From: an uncultured Alphaproteobacteria bacterium
GTDB lineage: Bacteria; Pseudomonadota; Alphaproteobacteria; Rhizobiales; Ancalomicrobiaceae
Length of the DNA stretch: 60,907 bases
Direction: 5' to 3'
Assembly: GCA_937892955.1 (NCBI GenBank)
Contig: CALBKH010000115.1
Coordinates: 1 to 60,907, forward strand
Made by a program: the position numbers and the translations under genes. Within the stretch, counting starts at the first letter, position 1. Every line of letters begins with the position of its first letter. Positions 47,213 to 56,280 of the stretch are shown here, in pieces. The notes under the pieces are model-generated. The model was not told where the DNA came from and did no database searches. It worked only from the letters and a program-made list of their open reading frames with translations.

Positions 47213-48187
47213 TCACAGTCCGGCTTCGGCGGCGAGCGCCTTGAAGCGGGCGACGTCGGCCTTCACCCGTTCGTCGAACGCCTTGCCGATCACGGTGAAG
47301 GGGAAGAGGCCGCGGGCCTCGCGCTCCTTGGCGAATTCGGGCGTCGCGGTGAGCTTCTCGAAGGTGCTCGTCCACCAGGCGTAGTCGGCGTCCGACACGT
47401 TCGGGCCGACGTAGAAGCCGCGCCACACCGTCCAGTCGACGTCGATGCCCTGCTCCTTGGCGGTCGGCACGTCCTTCAGCGCGCCGGGCAGGCGCTCCTT
47501 CGACATCACCGCGAGGATGCGGACCTTGCCGGCGGTGTGGTGAGCGACCATTTCGGCGGCGTCGCCGGAGGCGACCTTGATGTGGCCGCCTTCGAGCGCG
47601 GTGATCACCGCGCCGCCGCCCTCGAGCGCCACGTAGCGCATCGACTTCGGCGCCTGACCGGCGGCCTTGGCCATCAGCGCCGCCTTCATCCAGTCCTGGC
47701 TGCCGACCGCGCCGCCGCCGCCGATCGGGAACTCGTTCGGCGTCTTCGCATAGGCGTCGACCAGATCCTTCAGCGTCTTGATCGGCGAATTGGCGGCGAC
47801 CACCAGGACGCCGTAGTCGGCGCCGAGGCCGGCGAGCCAGCGTACCGCCGAGGCGTCGTACTTGCCGAACTTGCCCTGGGCGATGAGCAGCGCCGAACCG
47901 GAAGAGGCGGCGGTGATGAGCGAGGCGTCGTCCGCCCGCTTGGAGATCACGTGGTTGTAGGCGACCGCGCCGACGCCGCCTTCCATGTAGGTGACGGCCA
48001 TCGGCTTGTCGATCGCCTTGGTCGCCAGCAGCGAATTGGCGGCGAGACGGCAGGTCAGGTCGAAACCACCGCCCGGCTTGGCGCCGGCGAGGCATTCGGT
48101 CTTCTCCGGCGCCGCGGAAGCCGCGGTGGCGCCGAGGAGGACCATGGCGCAAGCCAGCATCTTGGTGTTGCTGAAGAAGGTCGGCAT
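47213..48187 (-). CDS. tctC: Tripartite tricarboxylate transporter substrate-binding protein TctC
   Basis: This 324-residue periplasmic binding protein has a signal peptide (MLACAMVLLGATAASAAPEK). ECLAGAKPGGGFDLTCRL is the carboxylate-binding loop of the TctC/BugT family, and DLVDAYAKTPNEFPIGGGGAVGSQDW, GAVITALEGGHIKV and ERLPGALKDVPTAKEQG are typical. The start is the ATG at 48187. The control region shared with tctDE contains a direct repeat at 48383-48402. Confidence 0.93.
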   Translation of the reverse strand: MPTFFSNTKMLACAMVLLGATAASAAPEKTECLAGAKPGGGFDLTCRLAANSLLATKAIDKPMAVTYMEGGVGAVAYNHVISKRADDASLITAASSGSALLIAQGKFGKYDASAVRWLAGLGADYGVLVVAANSPIKTLKDLVDAYAKTPNEFPIGGGGAVGSQDWMKAALMAKAAGQAPKSMRYVALEGGGAVITALEGGHIKVASGDAAEMVAHHTAGKVRILAVMSKERLPGALKDVPTAKEQGIDVDWTVWRGFYVGPNVSDADYAWWTSTFEKLTATPEFAKEREARGLFPFTVIGKAFDERVKADVARFKALAAEAGL

Positions 48188-48382
48188 CGTCTTCTTTCCT
48201 CTCTGGACGTTTCCTCGGTCACACCGATCCGTCCGCGCGACGACATCGTCGCGACGGCTGGTCATCGTCGGTGCGATGACTTGTCGGGTAGGAATTTCTG
48301 TCCGGTCGGCCCGGACCTTCCTCCGAATTTGATCTTCCCGGATTCTTTGTGGACGGGTTCGACGACGATTGTTAGCGTCGCG

Positions 48383-48402
48383 ACCTGTCACCAACCTGTC
48401 AC
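48383..48402. promoter_or_regulatory. Direct repeat ACCTGTCAC, candidate TctD box
   Basis: ACCTGTCAC occurs at 48383-48391 and 48394-48402 with an 11-base period, the spacing at which two OmpR-type DNA-binding domains dock side by side. It lies in the divergent gap between tctC and tctD, 25 bases before the tctD ATG. This assignment is inferred from spacing and location. Confidence 0.6.
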
Positions 48403-48427
48403 GGCGCGCGCGCCGTCGAGGGCAGCC

Positions 48428-49102
48428 ATGCGGATCTTCCTGATCGAGGACACGCGCGACGTGGCCGAGGCGATCGTCGATCGCTTCGAGACCACCGGCC
48501 ATGCCGTCGATTGGGAGACGGACGGCGCCGCGGCGAGCGAGATTCTCGACTACACCCCCTACGACCTCGTCATCCTCGACGTGAACCTGCCGGGTCTGAA
48601 CGGCTTCGCCATCCTCCAGCGGCTGCGGGCGGCCGGCAACGCCGTTCCGGTGCTGGTCCTCACCGCCCGGTCGGAAGTCGACGACCGGGTCGGCGCGCTC
48701 GATCTCGGCGCCGACGACTATCTGGTCAAACCGTTCGACTTCCGCGAGCTCGAGGCGCGCGCCCGCGCCCTCCTGCGACGCCGGTCCGGCGAAGCGTCGA
48801 ACGAGATCCGCGTCGGCGACATCGTCGTCGACCGCTCTTCGCGCAGCGTCCGTATCGGCGCGCGCGAGGTCGCCCTCAAGCGCCGCGAGTTGACCCTGCT
48901 CGAGATCCTCGCCTCGCGACCGGGCAAAGTCTTCACCAAGGAGGAGTTGCTCGATCAGCTCTTCGGTTTCGACGAAGCGCCCGGCGCCAACGCCGTCGAA
49001 CTCTACGTGGCGCGGCTGCGGCGCAAACTCGAGGGCGCCCGGGCCGAGGTGGTGACCCTGCGCGGCCTCGGTTATCGACTGGTCGCCCATGAGCCGGCGT
49101 GA
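48428..49102 (+). CDS. tctD: OmpR-family response regulator TctD
   Basis: This 224-residue protein has a receiver domain (phospho-acceptor Asp51 in LVILDVNLPG, Lys101 in DDYLVKPFD) and a C-terminal winged helix (KRRELTLLEILASRPGKVFTKEELLDQLFG ending RGLGYRLV). The ATG at 48428 follows the divergent control region; a much longer open frame upstream is antisense to tctB and tctC. It overlaps the kinase gene by 14 bases. It probably activates tctCBA when its carboxylate is present. Confidence 0.94.
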   Translation: MRIFLIEDTRDVAEAIVDRFETTGHAVDWETDGAAASEILDYTPYDLVILDVNLPGLNGFAILQRLRAAGNAVPVLVLTARSEVDDRVGALDLGADDYLVKPFDFRELEARARALLRRRSGEASNEIRVGDIVVDRSSRSVRIGAREVALKRRELTLLEILASRPGKVFTKEELLDQLFGFDEAPGANAVELYVARLRRKLEGARAEVVTLRGLGYRLVAHEPA

Positions 49103-50489
49103 ACCTTCGCTCTTCCTCCGTCTCGTCCTGGCGATCGGCGCGGTGCTCGGCGCGGTCGCGGTGACGCTGGTCGCCGCCGCCTGGGTATGGGGGCGCACCG
49201 CCGCCGACGAGGCCTATGACCGCCTGCTCATCGGTGCCGCCCTGCAGATCGCCGAGGCGATCGCGGTGGAGGACGATCGCCTGGTGGTCGATCTGCCGCT
49301 CTCGGCTTTCGAGATGCTGGCGCTCGCCGACCGCGACCGCGTCTTCTATCGAGTGATCGGCGTCGACGGGAAGACGATCACCGGCGCCGACGATCTCGAG
49401 GTGCGGCGCGATCCCGACCGGCTGCGGCGGGAGCCGGTCGTCTCCGCCGGCCGCCATCTCGGCGAACCGGTCCGCGTCGCCGTCGTCTCCCGCGCCGTGT
49501 CCGACCCGGCGATCTCCGGCCGCGTCCAGGTCCTGGTGGCCCAGACGGAGACCGCCCGATCGTCGCTGGCGCGAAGTCTGGCGTTGCAGGTGATCGGGCT
49601 GGTGGTCGCGCTCGGCGTCGTCGGGCTGGTCGGTGCGATCATCGCCGTCCGCATCGCGCTGGCGCCGCTGCAACGGGTGGCGCAGGCGCTCGACGACCGC
49701 GACCCCAACGACCTCACCGCCTTCGACATCGCCATGCCGAAGGAACTGCGGCCCTTCGCCGGGGCGATCAATCACTTCATGGAGCGGCTCGCCGAGCGCA
49801 TGGCGCTCCTGCAACGCTTCATCGCCGACGCCGCTCACCAGATCCGCACGCCCCTGACCGCGCTTACGGCGCAGATCGACCTCCTGTCGCGCGGCGACAT
49901 CGGCGGGCGCGATCGCGACCGGGTCGAGCGCATTCGCGATCGCGCCGATCAGCTCGGCCGCCTCACCAATCAGATCCTCAGCCACGCCATGGTGATCCAT
50001 CGCACCGACACGATCGATTTCGTCGACGTCGACGTGGTGGCGATCGCACGGCGGGCATTGCGCGACGCGGTGCCGGCTTCGCTCGACCGCGACGTCGTGG
50101 TGGCGCTCGAGGCGCCCGAGCACGAGGTGATCGTCACAGGCGAGCCGGTCAGCCTGCGCGAGGCTCTGACCAACGTCATCGGCAACGCCATCCGCCACGG
50201 CGCGCCGGGCCACCTGACGGTCCGGGTGCTCGAACCGGACCCGGCGCGGGTGACGATCGAAGTCGAGGACGACGGACCCGGCATCCCGTCGAGCGTCTGG
50301 GAGCGGGTGACCACCCGCTTCGGCGCACCCTCGTCCGGCCTCGAGGGCACAGGTCTTGGCTTCGCCATCGCCGCCGAGGTCTGCCGCGCCCATGGCGGCG
50401 GTCTCGCCTTTCGCGAGGCCGGTGCGGCCGGTTTCACGGTGATCCTCGAGCTGACGCGTGCCGGCGGCGTGAAGGAGGCGACGGTATGA
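49089..50489 (+). CDS. tctE: Sensor histidine kinase TctE
   Basis: This 466-residue inner-membrane kinase has one helix at residues 10-34, a periplasmic sensor domain of about 130 residues of the two-component sensor N-terminal type, a second helix at 165-190 and a short HAMP-like stretch. Then come the H-box (AAHQIRTPLTALTAQ, His250), N-box (ALTNVIGNAIRHG), DDGPGIP and GLGFAIA motifs. It overlaps both neighbours: 14 bases with tctD and 4 bases with the binding-protein gene downstream. Confidence 0.93.
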   Translation: MSRREPSLFLRLVLAIGAVLGAVAVTLVAAAWVWGRTAADEAYDRLLIGAALQIAEAIAVEDDRLVVDLPLSAFEMLALADRDRVFYRVIGVDGKTITGADDLEVRRDPDRLRREPVVSAGRHLGEPVRVAVVSRAVSDPAISGRVQVLVAQTETARSSLARSLALQVIGLVVALGVVGLVGAIIAVRIALAPLQRVAQALDDRDPNDLTAFDIAMPKELRPFAGAINHFMERLAERMALLQRFIADAAHQIRTPLTALTAQIDLLSRGDIGGRDRDRVERIRDRADQLGRLTNQILSHAMVIHRTDTIDFVDVDVVAIARRALRDAVPASLDRDVVVALEAPEHEVIVTGEPVSLREALTNVIGNAIRHGAPGHLTVRVLEPDPARVTIEVEDDGPGIPSSVWERVTTRFGAPSSGLEGTGLGFAIAAEVCRAHGGGLAFREAGAAGFTVILELTRAGGVKEATV

Positions 50490-51571
50490 CGTGGCGCTCG
50501 ATCCTCATCGCGGCGGCGCTCGCCCTGTCGACGGCGACGGTCCGGGCCGCGGAACGGGAGGTGTTTCCGGCGCCGGCCGGTGAGCGCGGTCGCATCGTGG
50601 TGCGCGGGGCGACCGACCTCTCGGCGATCCGGCCGTTGATCCTCGATTTTCAGAGGCTGCGTCCCGACGTGACGGTCGACTACCACGACTACGTCACCAA
50701 CGATCTCTTCGAAGAGGCCGCCGAGGCCTGCCGCGCCGATCGGCCCCATGCCGATCTCCTGCTCTCCTCGGCCGTCGACCATCTCGTCGAACTGGCCAAT
50801 CGCGGGTGCGCCGCGCCTCACCGGAGCGGTGACGCCGCCGCACTGTCGAGCTGGGCGAAATGGCGCGACGAGGTCTTCGGCTTCACTCTCGAACCGGCGG
50901 TGATCGTCTACAACAAGAAGCTGCTCGCCCCGGAACTGGTGCCGGCGAGCCACCACCAACTGGCCGAGATCCTGCGCACCCACGCCGGATTGTTCCGCGG
51001 GCGGGTCGGCACCTACGACATCCGCCTGTCGGGGGTGGGCTACCTCTACGCCTTCTTCGATCTTCTCCAGACCGGGACGACCTACGGCCGACTGTTGGAG
51101 AGCATGGGCCGCGTCGGCACCGTGCTGCGCTGCTGCACCGATCAGGTGCTCGAAGGCGTGGCGCGTGGCGAGTTGCTGATCGGCTACAACCTCCTCGGTT
51201 CCTATGCCTACGGCCGCATGCGGCAGGGCGCGCCGATCGGGATCGTGCTGCCGCGCGACTACACCCTCGTGCTGGCGCGCGGCGCGATGATCCCGCGGCG
51301 CAGCTCCGGGGGCGACGGCGGGATCTTCCTCGACTATCTGCTGTCGCCGCGCGGGCAGGAGGTCGGCCGCGCCGAGGCCTTCTTCTTCTCCGCCGACGGC
51401 GGCCTACCCCCGGGGGTCGAAGGCCCCGCCTCGATCCTCGGCTCCGGCGCCGGCCGGCCCATCGCCATCGGTCCGGCGCTGCTCCTCACCCAGGATCGGA
51501 TGCGGCGGACGCGGTTCATCGCCGACTGGAGCCGGTCGATGATCGACATGAACGTCGAAGGCGGAGAGTGA
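50486..51571 (+). CDS. Orphan ABC-type solute-binding protein coupled to tctDE
   Basis: This 361-residue exported protein has a signal peptide (MTWRSILIAAALALSTATVRA). The mature part resembles iron/thiamine-type type-2 binding proteins: DLSAIRPLILDFQRLRPDV, PHADLLLSSAVDHLVELAN and EPAVIVYNKKLLAPELVPAS. It has Cys pairs but no permease or ATPase gene beside it. Its start overlaps the tctE stop (ATGA at 50486-50489), so it is made with the two-component system rather than with a transporter. A role as periplasmic co-sensor for TctE is a reasonable inference; so is scavenging for a distant transporter. Confidence 0.82.
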   Translation: MTWRSILIAAALALSTATVRAAEREVFPAPAGERGRIVVRGATDLSAIRPLILDFQRLRPDVTVDYHDYVTNDLFEEAAEACRADRPHADLLLSSAVDHLVELANRGCAAPHRSGDAAALSSWAKWRDEVFGFTLEPAVIVYNKKLLAPELVPASHHQLAEILRTHAGLFRGRVGTYDIRLSGVGYLYAFFDLLQTGTTYGRLLESMGRVGTVLRCCTDQVLEGVARGELLIGYNLLGSYAYGRMRQGAPIGIVLPRDYTLVLARGAMIPRRSSGGDGGIFLDYLLSPRGQEVGRAEAFFFSADGGLPPGVEGPASILGSGAGRPIAIGPALLLTQDRMRRTRFIADWSRSMIDMNVEGGE

Positions 51572-51582
51572 TGCCGTCCGCC

Positions 51583-52038
51583 TCAGCCGATCTTCACCGC
51601 CGTCGTTTCCTTGATCCGCTTCACCGGGATGATCGTCCGCGTGTTGGCGACGCCTTCGATGCGGGTCAGGATCTGGGTGAGGAAGCGGTGGAACTCGTCG
51701 AGGTCGGCGACGGCGACCTTCAGGAGATAGTCGAAATCGCCGGTGACGAAGGCGCAATCGATCACTTCCGGGCGGGCGAGGATCGCCGTCTCGAAGCGGG
51801 TCGACCAGGCTTCCGACTGGCGCTCCAGCCGCACCTCGACGAAGGCGACGAAGCCGGCGCCGACCGCCTTGCCGTCGACCAGCGCCACGTAGCCGCGGAT
51901 CACGCCGGCCGCCTCGAGCGCCCGGACGCGCCGCAGACACGGCGACGGCGACAGGCCGACAAGGGATGCGAGGGCCTGATTCTGGATCGAGGAATCCTGT
52001 TGCAGGATGCGCAGGATCTTGCGGTCGATCTCGTCCAT
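51583..52038 (-). CDS. Lrp/AsnC-family transcriptional regulator
   Basis: This 151-residue regulator has an N-terminal helix-turn-helix (MDEIDRKILRILQQDSS, LVGLSPSPCLRRVRALEAAGVIRGYVA) and a C-terminal RAM effector-binding domain (VIDCAFVTGDFDYLLKVAVADLDEFHRFL). Such proteins respond to amino acids or related acids. It is divergent from the benzoylformate-decarboxylase-like gene, 170 bases away, which is its most obvious target. The ATG at 52038 gives the family N-terminus. Confidence 0.92.
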   Translation of the reverse strand: MDEIDRKILRILQQDSSIQNQALASLVGLSPSPCLRRVRALEAAGVIRGYVALVDGKAVGAGFVAFVEVRLERQSEAWSTRFETAILARPEVIDCAFVTGDFDYLLKVAVADLDEFHRFLTQILTRIEGVANTRTIIPVKRIKETTAVKIG

Positions 52039-52208
52039 GTGCGATCCGGTATCTCGTAGGGTCGATTTCACGCTATCCGATTGCGTGATGTCGCACCAGG
52101 GTGGCTCTCTTCGACCGCCGATGGCGCGGCCCTCGCGCTAGCTTCGGTGGGAAGATCCGTCACGTCCCGTGGCCGGGTCGCCGTATCCGGCCGAGGAGAC
52201 ATTCCGCC

Positions 52209-53843
52209 ATGACGAGGCGCGCCGCCGACGTTCTGCTCGACATCCTGCGCGACGAGGGCATCACCCACGTCTTCGGCAATCCCGGCTCGACCGAGATGCC
52301 GCTGATGGACGCGCTCGTCGACGCGCCCGACATCACCTATGTGCTGGGGCTGCAGGAGGCGACGGCGGTCGGCATGGCGGACGGCTGGGCGCTGACCTCG
52401 GGCAGGACCGGTTTCGTCAACCTCCACGCCATGGGCGGCCTCGGCAACGCCATGGGCGTGCTCGTCGCCTCGAAGGCGAGCGAGACGCCGCTGGTCGTCA
52501 CCGCCGGCCAGCAGGACACGCGGCATCTGATGACCGAGCCGTGGCTCTCGGGCGATCTCGTGGCGCTCGCCCATCCGGTGACCAAGTGGGCGACGGAAGT
52601 CAGGCGCGGCGAGGACGTCGGCCAGGCGCTCAGGCGTGCCTTCGCCATCGCCCGGACGCCGCCGTGCGGGCCGGTGTTCCTGTCGTTGCCGATGGACATT
52701 CTCGATCAGGCGGTCGAGGGGCCGACGCCGCCCGCCTCCGCTCCGCCGCGGCTCGGGGCGTCTCCGGATGCGCTGCTGCTCGCCGAGAAGCTCGCCGCGC
52801 AAGATCCGGAGAAGGTCTTCGTGCTGCTCGGCGACGATCTGCCGGCGCGCGCCGCTCCGGGCATCGTCGCCTTCGCGGAGGCCGGCGGCTATGCGGTGTG
52901 GGGCACGCAGCTCACCTCGCGCGCCGCTTTCCCCTCGGCGCATCCGTGCTGGGCCGGGGTGTTGAAGCCGGACTTCGCGGTGATGCGCGAGCGGCTGGAG
53001 AAGGCCGAGGCGATCGTCCTCGTCGGCGGGCGAGCCTTCGTCGCCTACCCCTACCGCGACGTGCGGCCGATCCCCGAGGGGGTCCGGGTGCATCACATCG
53101 CCGACAATCCGGAGGCCTTCGGGCGCGAGCATCCGGCCGACACGGCGCTCCTCGGCGACATCGGCGTGACGCTCGAGGCGACCGCCGCCGATCTCGCCCA
53201 TCGCCTCGACCGGGAGACGATCGCGGCGCGGCTCGAAGCGCGGCGGGTGGCGAAGGGGAGCCACGTCGCGGCGGTGCGTGCCGAGATCCTGGCGGATGCG
53301 TCGACGCCGCTCACCCCAGATCTCGCCGTTCTCTCCGTGTCGGACGCGCTGCCGGAGACGACGCTGATCGCCAACGATTCGGCGGCCACCTTCGGGCGGG
53401 TGCAGGAGCTGTTGATGACCCGGCCGGGGCGCTACTTCTTCGCCCGCGGCGGCGTGCTCGGCTGCAACATGCCGGCGGCGGTCGGGGCGGCCTTGATGCA
53501 TGACGGGCCGGTGGCGAGTTTCGTCGGCGACGGCGGGGCGATGTATTCGCCGCAGGCGCTGTGGAGCGCGGCGAAATACGGGACGAAGGTGCTGTTCTTC
53601 GTCTTCAACAACCGCCGCTACGGCGTGTTGCAGAACATCGCCAAGCAGCTCGGGTGTCCGAACGCGGTGGCGGGCCGCTTCGTCGGCATGGACGTCGACG
53701 ATCCGGCGATCGACTTCCAGGCGCTCGCCGCGTCGATGGGCGTGCCGTCGGTTCGTGCCGACGACCCGGACGCGATCCGCGCCGCGGTGGCCGAGGCGCT
53801 GGAGCGGGACGGCCCGAGCCTGATCGAGATCGCGGTGCGGTGA
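52209..53843 (+). CDS. mdlC: ThDP-dependent enzyme, benzoylformate-decarboxylase-like
   Basis: This 544-residue enzyme matches benzoylformate decarboxylase at the catalytic positions: GNPGSTEMP (Ser27), the ThDP-activating Glu50 in LGLQEATAVGMADGWA, NLHAMGGLGNAMG (His73) and SAHPCWAG (His245). The ThDP-binding motif runs from VGDGG (440) to FVFNN (468). The pattern of two active-site His plus Ser is what separates this decarboxylase from acetolactate synthases. No mandelate racemase or dehydrogenase is nearby, so the physiological 2-oxo acid may be something other than benzoylformate. The divergent Lrp-type gene is its likely regulator. Confidence 0.85.
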   Translation: MTRRAADVLLDILRDEGITHVFGNPGSTEMPLMDALVDAPDITYVLGLQEATAVGMADGWALTSGRTGFVNLHAMGGLGNAMGVLVASKASETPLVVTAGQQDTRHLMTEPWLSGDLVALAHPVTKWATEVRRGEDVGQALRRAFAIARTPPCGPVFLSLPMDILDQAVEGPTPPASAPPRLGASPDALLLAEKLAAQDPEKVFVLLGDDLPARAAPGIVAFAEAGGYAVWGTQLTSRAAFPSAHPCWAGVLKPDFAVMRERLEKAEAIVLVGGRAFVAYPYRDVRPIPEGVRVHHIADNPEAFGREHPADTALLGDIGVTLEATAADLAHRLDRETIAARLEARRVAKGSHVAAVRAEILADASTPLTPDLAVLSVSDALPETTLIANDSAATFGRVQELLMTRPGRYFFARGGVLGCNMPAAVGAALMHDGPVASFVGDGGAMYSPQALWSAAKYGTKVLFFVFNNRRYGVLQNIAKQLGCPNAVAGRFVGMDVDDPAIDFQALAASMGVPSVRADDPDAIRAAVAEALERDGPSLIEIAVR

Positions 53844-53894
53844 GGCGAGGCCGTCGTCGCCTGCGTCGCACTCTCCCGTAGGCGCCGAAACGAC

Positions 53895-53919
53895 GAAGGC
53901 CGCCCCGTAGGCGGCCTTC
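53895..53919. terminator. Hairpin between convergent mdlC-like and carA genes
   Basis: A 10-base perfect inverted repeat (GAAGGCCGCC / GGCGGCCTTC) with a 5-base loop sits midway in the 106-base convergent gap. The U-tract is poor on both sides; it is probably bidirectional. Confidence 0.6.
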
Positions 53920-53949
53920 TCGATGTTCGATGGCGGTCCCGATCCCCGA

Positions 53950-55179
53950 TCAGGCGCGCTCGGGCAGCGTCTCTTCGCCCTTCGCCTCACGGATGAGGTT
54001 CATGAAGCGGGTGAAGAGGTAGTGGCTGTCCTGCGGGCCGGGCGAGGCCTCGGGGTGGTATTGCACCGAGAACACCGGTTTGCCCTCGAGCGCGATGCCG
54101 CAGTTGGAGCCGTCGAAGAGCGAGACGTGGGTCTCGACGACGCCCTCGGGTAAGCTGTCGCGATCGACGGCGAAGCCGTGGTTCATCGAGGTGATCTCGA
54201 CCTTGTCGGTGGTGAAGTCCTTCACCGGATGATTGGCGCCGTGGTGGCCCTGATGCATCTTCATGGTCCTGGCGCCGAGCGCCAGCGCCAGCATCTGGTG
54301 ACCGAGGCAGATGCCGAAGGTCGGCAGACCCGCATCGACGACGCCCTTGATGGTGGGGACGGCGTATTCGCCGGTCGCCGCCGGATCGCCGGGGCCGTTC
54401 GACAGGAAGACGCCGTCGGGCTTCAGCGCCAGCACTTCGTCGGTGGTGGCGGTCGCCGGCAGGACGATCACCTCGGCGCCGGCGTCGGCCAGGAGGCGCA
54501 GGATGTTGCGCTTCACGCCGAAGTCGAGGGCGACGATGCGGTACTTCGGCGCCGTCTGGCGGCCGTAGCCCTCGCCGAGCGTCCAGGTGGTCTCGTCCCA
54601 GGTGAAGGACTGGGCGGAGGTCACCATCGGCACGAGGTCCATGCCCTCGAGGCCGGGCCACGCCGCGGCTTCCTTCTTCAGCGCCGCGAGGTCGAAGATG
54701 CCGTCGGGGGAATGGGCGATGACCGCGTTGGGCATGCCCTTCTCGCGGATCAGGGCGGTGAGCGCGCGGGTGTCGATGCCGGCGAGGCCGACGATGCCGC
54801 GAGCCTTCAGCCATTGATCGAGATGGCGGGTCGAGCGCCAGTTCGACGGCTCGGTGATCGACGCCTTGAGCACGCAGCCGCGCACGCCGGAGGCCGAGGC
54901 CATGTTGACGGTCTCGATGTCCTCGTCGTTGACGCCGATGTTGCCGATGTGCGGGAAGGTGAAGGTGATGATCTGGCCGGCGTAGGAGGGATCGGTGAGG
55001 ATCTCCTGGTAGCCGGTCATGGCGGTATTGAAGCAGACCTCGCCGACGGCGGAGCCGGCGGCGCCGAGGCCCTGGCCCTCGATGACCGTGCCGTCGGCCA
55101 GCACCAGAAGGGCGGTCGGCTTCGGCTCGGCCCAGACGTCGGCTTCAGCGGAGACGCCGGCGGAAATGGTGTCGGTCAT
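53950..55179 (-). CDS. carA: Carbamoyl-phosphate synthase small chain (glutaminase)
   Basis: This 409-residue subunit supplies ammonia from glutamine to CarB. The N-terminal domain begins after a 24-residue extension (TALLVLADGTVIEGQGLGA, CFNTAMTGYQEILTDPSY). The class-I amidotransferase domain has the nucleophile in PTFGICLGHQMLALALG and the His/Glu pair in FSVQYHPEASPGP. It is on the same strand as carB but 15 kb from it, so the two are transcribed separately. Confidence 0.97.
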   Translation of the reverse strand: MTDTISAGVSAEADVWAEPKPTALLVLADGTVIEGQGLGAAGSAVGEVCFNTAMTGYQEILTDPSYAGQIITFTFPHIGNIGVNDEDIETVNMASASGVRGCVLKASITEPSNWRSTRHLDQWLKARGIVGLAGIDTRALTALIREKGMPNAVIAHSPDGIFDLAALKKEAAAWPGLEGMDLVPMVTSAQSFTWDETTWTLGEGYGRQTAPKYRIVALDFGVKRNILRLLADAGAEVIVLPATATTDEVLALKPDGVFLSNGPGDPAATGEYAVPTIKGVVDAGLPTFGICLGHQMLALALGARTMKMHQGHHGANHPVKDFTTDKVEITSMNHGFAVDRDSLPEGVVETHVSLFDGSNCGIALEGKPVFSVQYHPEASPGPQDSHYLFTRFMNLIREAKGEETLPERA

Positions 55180-55439
55180 GGCATCGGTTCTCGTCGGGGG
55201 TCACTCGGGTCACCGGAGCGGTGGCCGCGAGCCGCGCGGATCGTCCGCGGGCGATGGGCTGCCCCCGGACGCACGACGTCCGACCCCGCGAAGGTCGTCG
55301 CCCGCCTCGGGGCGCGATATAGGCCGCCCCCGGAAAGAGGTCAACTCGCGCGCGATGCTTTCATGGACCGATGGTCGCGTCGTGGCCGGCGAGGGTGTAT
55401 GGAACGGGCGAAACGGCGATCGATGCGAGGAGAGAAGCC

Positions 55440-55892
55440 ATGCGGGACGAGCTGAACGCCGCGGTCAAGACGGCGATGAAGGCGGGCGACAAGGCGCGCC
55501 TGTCGGCGCTTCGGATGATCACCTCGGCGATCAAGGACAAGGACATCGCCGGCCGCACTTCCGGCGTCGAGCAGATCTCCGACGGCGAGATCGTCGAGCT
55601 GATGGCGAAGCTGGTGAAGTCGCGCGAGGACTCGGCCAAGCTCTACGACGAGGGTGGACGGCCGGAACTCGCCGCCAAGGAGCGCGAGGAGATCGCCGTC
55701 ATCCGCGAATTCATGCCGAAGCAGATGAGCGAAGATGACGCGAAAGCGGCGATCGCCGCCCTCGTCGCCGAGATCGGCGCGGCCGGGCCGAAGGACATGG
55801 GCCGGGTGATGGCGGCGCTCAAGGAGCGCTTCACCGGCAAGATGGACTTCTCCAAGGCGAGCGGCCTCGTCAAGGCGGCGCTGACCGGCTGA
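55440..55892 (+). CDS. yqeY: GatB/YqeY-domain protein
   Basis: This 150-residue protein consists of the YqeY domain alone: MRDELNAAVKTAMKAGDKARLSALRMITSAIKD-type N-terminus with the later EREEIAVIREFMPKQMSEDD and KDMGRVMAALKERF segments. The domain resembles the tail of the GatB amidotransferase subunit that touches tRNA; the role of stand-alone YqeY is not settled. The ATG at 55440 follows GAGGAGAGAAG. It is divergent from carA, as in many related genomes. Confidence 0.93.
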   Translation: MRDELNAAVKTAMKAGDKARLSALRMITSAIKDKDIAGRTSGVEQISDGEIVELMAKLVKSREDSAKLYDEGGRPELAAKEREEIAVIREFMPKQMSEDDAKAAIAALVAEIGAAGPKDMGRVMAALKERFTGKMDFSKASGLVKAALTG

Positions 55893-56280
55893 GGCGAGGT
55901 CGACACGGCGGATCGCCCCTCGGCGATGATCTCCGGAGGCGGACGGATCGATGGATTCGTCCGCCTCTTCTCGTCGCTTCGGGCGTGCGCCGGAGCGGCG
56001 GAGATCGACCTCGTCGAATTTGCCAGGGCTGCGACAGGACGTCCCAGCGGCGGTCCGAGGGCACCGATTTTGATCCATCGCAAGGTTTGGACCCGGTCTA
56101 AACGCAATAACCCATCTCGACCGAACCGACGGCTCGCCATTCGGACGGGGATGGCGAGGAGAGACACGAGACGGTCGAGGAGAGCCGCCGACATGGGCGG
56201 CACGACCCGACGCCGACGGCTTCCGTCGGCGGACCCGACGCCGACGCCATCCGTCGGCCGATCCGATGGAGATCCGTCCC
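55893..56280. other. Intergenic region between yqeY and the peroxidase gene
   Basis: The first 80 bases hold the yqeY terminator (55936-55970). The rest has no convincing gene; the promoter of the peroxidase gene should be here. A short run upstream of 56281 reads GGAGATCC and serves as ribosome site. Confidence 0.5.
55936..55970 (+). terminator. Rho-independent terminator after yqeY
   Basis: A 10-base perfect inverted repeat (GAGGCGGACG / CGTCCGCCTC) with a 12-base loop is followed by TTCTCGTC. It lies 43 bases after the stop. Confidence 0.7.

Noticed and set aside
44983..47244. 753-codon open frame antisense to tctA and tctB
   Set aside because: Both tct genes on the other strand have complete conserved sequences and operon spacing; the antisense frame is His/Asp/Glu/Arg low complexity.
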